DNA of 64,000 nt. It comes from Hallerella succinigenes (lineage in GTDB: Bacteria > Fibrobacterota > Fibrobacteria > Fibrobacterales > Fibrobacteraceae). Below the pieces are notes generated by a model. The model was not told the DNA's origin. It worked only from the letters and a program-made list of their open reading frames with translations, and made no database searches. The stretch covers positions 992,001 to 1,056,000 of the forward strand of contig NZ_PGEX01000001.1 of NCBI RefSeq assembly GCF_002797675.1, read 5' to 3'. How positions within the stretch are numbered: the first letter of the stretch is position 1; each line of letters starts with the position of its first letter. The position numbers and the translations under genes were made by a program. Of this stretch, positions 60,088 through 64,000 are shown in pieces.

Positions 60088-60450
60088 TTAAACCTGCACA
60101 AGAATACCTGTTTTTAGCACGATCGCTCGAGATGAGTAATCCAACAATTTTTCATATGCCGGCCTGAACGAATCAGAAACATTCACGGCAAGGCGTTCTT
60201 CTAGCCAATTTTTTAGTTTTGCACATTTTTCAATATCAAAATAATCACAATCCCCAAAGTCAAGCAAGGAACCACATAAATCATTAACGGGATTCACAAA
60301 ATCATCTTTAAATTGATGCCAAATCTCTAAATTTGCACCGAAGTCAAAGTCATACTTTTCGACTCTTGGGTCCGGTAACGGTTCAGGAACATCAGGCTCG
60401 TCTCCATAATAGGGAACGCCTTCTAACGTTTTAAACAAAACGAACCACAT
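60088..60450 (-). CDS. Immunity-like acidic protein (second tandem copy)
   Basis: 120 residues, very acidic: MWFVLFKTLEGVPYYGDEPD, FVNPVNDLCGSLLDFGDCDY, KNWLEERLAV and AYEKLLDYSSRAIVLKTGI. It is a diverged duplicate of the next gene (same MWxVLF start, NPV, L.DxGD.D and YEKL..YS.RA motifs). The preceding AAGGAGGAAATGTA is identical in both, so the ribosome site was duplicated too. Small acidic pairs after a toxin-like gene are typical immunity proteins; no known Imm family was identified. Confidence 0.6.
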   Translation of the reverse strand: MWFVLFKTLEGVPYYGDEPDVPEPLPDPRVEKYDFDFGANLEIWHQFKDDFVNPVNDLCGSLLDFGDCDYFDIEKCAKLKNWLEERLAVNVSDSFRPAYEKLLDYSSRAIVLKTGILVQV

Positions 60451-60468
60451 TACATTTCCTCCTTGCGT

Positions 60469-60822
60469 TTACAACTGTATTTCAACGCCTGTATTTAACT
60501 CTACAGCACGGAATGAATATTCTCGCAATTTTTCATAGAATGGTTTCAGAACGGGTGGGGTTGGTTTAGTCAATCTGTCATCAAGCCATTCTATTATTTT
60601 TTTGCATTTGTCGGCATTGAGAAAATCTACATCACCAATATCAATTAACGCATCGAGTTGTCCATCTACAGGATTTATGAAATCTTTTTCAAAACAATCC
60701 CAATATTCTCTCGGAATATCGAAACGATATATTTCGACGCGACTTTCACGGTCTTCAGGAATTTCTGGTATATAACCGTAATACTCCAGATTATCTAAGT
60801 CTAGAAACAAAACAACCCACAT
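60469..60822 (-). CDS. Immunity-like acidic protein (first tandem copy)
   Basis: 117 residues: MWVVLFLDLDNLEYYGYIPE, FINPVDGQLDALIDIGDVDF, IEWLDDRLTK and FYEKLREYSFRAVELNTGVE. Its start overlaps the stop of the toxin-like gene by TAATG, so it is made together with it, as expected for an immunity protein. Its paralogue follows after 18 bases. No signal peptide, so it would act in the cytoplasm. Confidence 0.62.
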   Translation of the reverse strand: MWVVLFLDLDNLEYYGYIPEIPEDRESRVEIYRFDIPREYWDCFEKDFINPVDGQLDALIDIGDVDFLNADKCKKIIEWLDDRLTKPTPPVLKPFYEKLREYSFRAVELNTGVEIQL

Positions 60823-61193
60823 TACATTTCCTCCTTGCGTTTGATTTTGAAGTGAGTCCCCTCGTTAGAACCTGTCAACGTTCCATCCATCATATAAAAT
60901 AGCTCAGTTGCTTTATTTTTTATTCGTAAATATCCAGCGACCATATCGCACATCACAATGTTATCTGCCCCTTCGAAATAATACTTATATCCGTTTTCGT
61001 AAGCTTTTGCATTCGGAGCGTATTGATTTACAATATCAACGATATTGACCTTTTCTTTTTTCCAATTCTCGTTAAATTCCTTTTCCCTCAATTTGGCCCG
61101 ATTATATCGAGCCAGGTCAATAGGATTTGACGGAACCTTCGTTTCGCAGTAATACTTCGACGCTTCCGAGTATATCTCTTTCGCATTCGACAT
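60822..61193 (-). CDS. Toxin-like protein, probable partner of the acidic pair
   Basis: 123 residues from the ATG at 61193 (AAAGGAG five bases upstream; the open frame runs further but without a site). MSNAKEIYSEASKYYCETKV, then YYFEGADNIVMCDMVAGYLR and the C-terminal GTHFKIKRKEEM. The G(T/E)HFKIKRREEM-type ending resembles C-terminal toxin modules of polymorphic toxins, here as a stand-alone short gene without a secretion domain. The assignment is by context and this ending only. Confidence 0.5.
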   Translation of the reverse strand: MSNAKEIYSEASKYYCETKVPSNPIDLARYNRAKLREKEFNENWKKEKVNIVDIVNQYAPNAKAYENGYKYYFEGADNIVMCDMVAGYLRIKNKATELFYMMDGTLTGSNEGTHFKIKRKEEM

Positions 61194-61260
61194 GCAAACT
61201 CCTTTAACACGTCCCCTGTTTGGGTCGTTTCGGTTAAGGTTAAACTTCGCCGAAACAGTC

Positions 61261-61343
61261 GTCTTAAAGGACCTCAGCCTTGCTTGGACAACAGTATTCG
61301 GCATTTGCGTGCATCAGGAATTGCGACTGCTACCGCAATCCGC
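61261..61343 (-). repeat. Shared leader module, copy B
   Basis: Aligns with 56930-57008 and lies between the end of the type III Res gene and the toxin-like gene, where a promoter for the latter is expected. Confidence 0.6.
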
Positions 61344-61403
61344 TCGTTACAAATATAACATATTTTGTCATTTTGTAACGTAAATTTTCAAAAACATTCA
61401 AAT

Positions 61404-64000
61404 TTACACCGCCTCCATGGCTTTCAACAAATCTTCGTAACTGGCGACCTTGTGGTACTTTACGTCTTCGGTCGAGATTTCGTTGAAAAGGCGTTCGGCG
61501 CAGTGAATCTTGGCATCTTCGATGGCCTTGAGCTGCATGGAATCCATGCTGCCCTTGGTTTCGGCGACAAAGAAGATGTGCTTCACGGAATCCTTCTTGA
61601 AGGCAATGGCCCAATCGGGCGAGTAGTTGCCCACCGGAGTCGGAATCTGGAATGCCTTCGGGAGTTTTGCATACACGGCCACTTCGTCGGCAGACTCAAG
61701 CTGCTTTGCGAAGCGTGCTTCTACGCTATCTTCGGGCTTTTTAGCATAGCCGTCAGTAAAAATGTAGTCGGTGATATGCTTTTCCGTCAGGAACGCCTTG
61801 TCTAGCGTGGCGTGTTTTTCGGCGGTAAAGATATCGCTATCGTATGTTCCATCAATCACAGAATAACCGATGTGTTCCACAATCATGGTCGCTTTCTGTT
61901 CCTTAATGAGCTTCACCACATTCTTGATGTACTCTTCGGGATTCTTGCGGAACATGAACAGTTTGCCTTCGGTCTTTTTCAAAATTTCAACGACCGTCTT
62001 GCGGGTAAGTTTCGCGCCTTCGGCTATTTCACCTACTAGGTCATATTTTACCGTTGATGAAGATACTGTAGAAGCCTTCTTGCGGACAGTCTTTGTCGCA
62101 CCGAACGCATCAACTCCGGTCTGGTCGGCTTCGGTAATCACGTATGTCAGTTCACTCACCATCAAATTGTCATTGATACTCTTGGCGGCCTTTTCCACAA
62201 GTTCTGCACTGTCATAATCGACGGTATAGACATACTTGTGATTCAGGCGTTTCCACAAATCCTGAAATTCCTGCTTGTAGTAGTTCGCGTTCAAGACGCT
62301 TGCTGGAACTTCGGTCGCATTTCCGTCTTCAACCATCGTTTCGAGCGCAAGTTCCGTATCGAATGTCGCCTGCACGAGTTTATGAATGCTAGTTTCCATT
62401 CCGGCCAGTTTACCACCCATCGCAGCAAGCGTTCCGGCATCCTTGTGCATCTTATATCTTTCGGTGACTCGCCCCTTTTCATCGACATAATCGTTGCTGT
62501 AAAGGTATGCAAATACAAGGCTTGCTTCGGCATCTGAAAGCGTATGCTTTTCACCACCGACCATTTCAATCGATTTCCCGAAGAAGTAATCCTTGTTGGC
62601 CAGCGTCGGCCTATCGCGAAGCGCTTCCCTGATTTCGGACTGCAAACCACTTACAAATGCGGCGTAATCTTCGTTGGCAATGACAGTCAGTTTGTTCAGG
62701 TTATGGATGTTTTCACCCAAGACTTCCAAATCCTGGCGATCACCATCCTGATTCACGCAAAGGCGTAACCCACGCCCCACCTCTTGCCTGCGGCGGACAT
62801 TGGAACTAGCGTGGCGGAGCGTGCAAATTTGGAACACGTTCGGATTGTCCCAGCCTTCCTGCAACGCGGAATGGCTAAAGATGAACCGCACGGGATTCCC
62901 AAAACTGAGCAGGAGTTCCTTATTTTTTAGAATAAGGTCGTAAGCGGAAACATCATCACTCATTCCGTCCAGTTTCTTTTCGGCCTTGCTATCGCAGGCG
63001 TGGCCTTTCTTGTCGATAGAGAAATATCCCTTATGCGTATCTTCGGCAGTAATCCCTTTTAGATACTTTTGATAATCGTCATCGAAAAAAGTCAGTTTTT
63101 CAGAAACAATGTTGTTGTATTCTTCTTCGAACGTTTTCCAGAGGAAACCCTTGACCTCGTCATCGCCTTCATAGCTCTTGTAATTTGCGACTTCATCAAT
63201 GAAAAACAGCGAAAGGCACTTGATTCCCTTCTTGAAAAGCTCTTCTTCTTTTTTGAAGTGGGCTTCGATGGTTTCGCGGATTTGCAAACGCTGCATCGTC
63301 TTTGCATCCGTATCGTTTACGACTTGGCCCTTGTAAATTACTTTACCGTTAGTAAAAACAACCTGGTTTGCGAGCGGATCGATTTCCGCAATGGTGAAAC
63401 CGTCATACGCATTGGTCCCGCTAGCAACGGAAAGCTTATCGCCATATTCAAACTTGCGATATTCCCGGCTGATTCCGGAACCCTTCTTGACTTCAAGTTG
63501 AATTTTTGCAACAGGAGCCTTTTTCGGATCTAGGATAATATCGTCTAGATACAGGTACGCAGCCGTTCCCGCCAAGTTTTTTGCAGTAAGTGTCTTGACT
63601 TGAATTTTCTTCACGAGTTTTTGGCGGTAGGCGTCAAGAGCGTCCAAGGCATAGATGAGATTGTGCTGGATCTTATGCGTTGCGGAGTAGTTCAAGATGA
63701 ACAGCGGCTTGAACGCCTGCATGGTCTTCTGGGTGACAGTTCCTTCAAGTTTCTGAGGTTCATCCAGAATGACAATCGGATGGTTTGCCGCCAGCACGTC
63801 AATGGGCCTACGGCTCCCGAATTCATCGCGCCTGTCAAAAATTTTTCTGTTCGCTTCGGGAATTTTCTTGCCTTCGGCAATTTTCTTCTTGTAATCTTCT
63901 TCGTTGAACGATGATGCAAACGCCTGGGCGTTAATAATCATTACATTGATGCCGGCATCGCTCGAATAGGAATCAATCTGCTGCAAATGGTCGCTGTTGT
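61404..64000 (-). CDS. res: Type III restriction enzyme, Res subunit, 5' end outside window
   Basis: At least 860 residues are visible; the frame stays open to the window edge, so the Walker A region is missing. Helicase motifs: ILDEPQKLEG (motif II variant), FILNYSATHK (motif III), FIFSHSALQEGWDNPNVFQI (motif V) and RRRQEVGRGLRL (motif VI). A C-terminal PD-(D/E)XK nuclease is shown by NYSPDWAIAF and FFVAETKGSM (Asp and E-x-K). Works with a Mod methyltransferase, expected upstream beyond the edge, to cut unmethylated foreign DNA. No frameshift. Confidence 0.9.
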   Translation of the reverse strand, partial: NSDHLQQIDSYSSDAGINVMIINAQAFASSFNEEDYKKKIAEGKKIPEANRKIFDRRDEFGSRRPIDVLAANHPIVILDEPQKLEGTVTQKTMQAFKPLFILNYSATHKIQHNLIYALDALDAYRQKLVKKIQVKTLTAKNLAGTAAYLYLDDIILDPKKAPVAKIQLEVKKGSGISREYRKFEYGDKLSVASGTNAYDGFTIAEIDPLANQVVFTNGKVIYKGQVVNDTDAKTMQRLQIRETIEAHFKKEEELFKKGIKCLSLFFIDEVANYKSYEGDDEVKGFLWKTFEEEYNNIVSEKLTFFDDDYQKYLKGITAEDTHKGYFSIDKKGHACDSKAEKKLDGMSDDVSAYDLILKNKELLLSFGNPVRFIFSHSALQEGWDNPNVFQICTLRHASSNVRRRQEVGRGLRLCVNQDGDRQDLEVLGENIHNLNKLTVIANEDYAAFVSGLQSEIREALRDRPTLANKDYFFGKSIEMVGGEKHTLSDAEASLVFAYLYSNDYVDEKGRVTERYKMHKDAGTLAAMGGKLAGMETSIHKLVQATFDTELALETMVEDGNATEVPASVLNANYYKQEFQDLWKRLNHKYVYTVDYDSAELVEKAAKSINDNLMVSELTYVITEADQTGVDAFGATKTVRKKASTVSSSTVKYDLVGEIAEGAKLTRKTVVEILKKTEGKLFMFRKNPEEYIKNVVKLIKEQKATMIVEHIGYSVIDGTYDSDIFTAEKHATLDKAFLTEKHITDYIFTDGYAKKPEDSVEARFAKQLESADEVAVYAKLPKAFQIPTPVGNYSPDWAIAFKKDSVKHIFFVAETKGSMDSMQLKAIEDAKIHCAERLFNEISTEDVKYHKVASYEDLLKAMEAV

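Overview
The window looks like a chromosomal piece of a Fibrobacter-type (FCB group) gut cellulose degrader. The evidence is secreted GH8 and GH5 glycanases with C-terminal sorting-type domains, a large operon of outer-membrane beta-barrels, a TIGR02147-type regulator, and a tandem family of 'Fibrobacter succinogenes major paralogous domain' (FISUMP) lipoproteins. No tRNA, rRNA or CRISPR array was seen.

Layout. 1-14800: plant cell-wall degradation. A GH8 enzyme (cut by the window start) and a modular GH5 enzyme lie on the plus strand. A six-gene minus-strand operon follows: a sugar-binding-like secreted protein, three large barrels that share an N-terminal leader-plus-heptad design, a lipoprotein, and a GH18-fold protein that lacks the catalytic glutamate. 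A divergent GH5 lipoprotein closes the block. 14806-16706: lpxA and a membrane glycosyltransferase. 16940-18830: a GC-rich tyrosine recombinase, followed two bases after its stop by a 288-bp segment bounded by inverted copies of a 26-bp palindrome, then a gene of unknown function. 18883-24915: an IS630-type transposase, four tandem FISUMP lipoprotein genes, and an Rpn-type nuclease whose 3' end is duplicated together with a FISUMP 3' end. 24924-43730: mostly housekeeping genes (CCA-adding enzyme, ECF sigma factor, DsbD, glycogen synthase, SbcCD) plus secreted beta-propeller, PDZ and lipase-like proteins. 43731-61193: an island rich in toxin-antitoxin genes and relics. It has two DinJ/YafQ loci (one with the toxin deleted), two AbiEi/AbiEii loci, orphan antitoxins, at least three decayed fragments of leucyl-tRNA synthetase, copies of a short hydrophobic-peptide repeat, an EVE-HNH-like protein, an operon of three very small proteins, an ankyrin protein, a PIN gene split by an ISL3 element with a clean 8-bp target duplication, and a toxin-like gene followed by two tandem immunity-like genes. 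61404-end: the type III restriction subunit Res, cut by the window end.

Most interesting reading. FISUMP copies 2 and 3 are about 98-99% identical in their coding body and spacer (9 differences in roughly 670 bases by hand count). They carry 29 differences in a 153-base segment near the C-terminus. Of these, 28 fall at codon positions 1 or 2, and 21 have an adenine in one copy. This segment is followed by an invariant 39-base tail and then, directly after the stop codon, a strong hairpin. A lipoprotein with a lectin-like fold, a hypervariable C-terminal segment, an invariant end and a downstream hairpin is the layout of the target of a diversity-generating retroelement (DGR). No reverse transcriptase or template is in the window, so any such system would act in trans. 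The second candidate is the recombinase-adjacent segment flanked by inverted palindromes, a possible invertible control element. The third is the island, where repeated deletions at short direct repeats have left orphan antitoxins and leuS scars.
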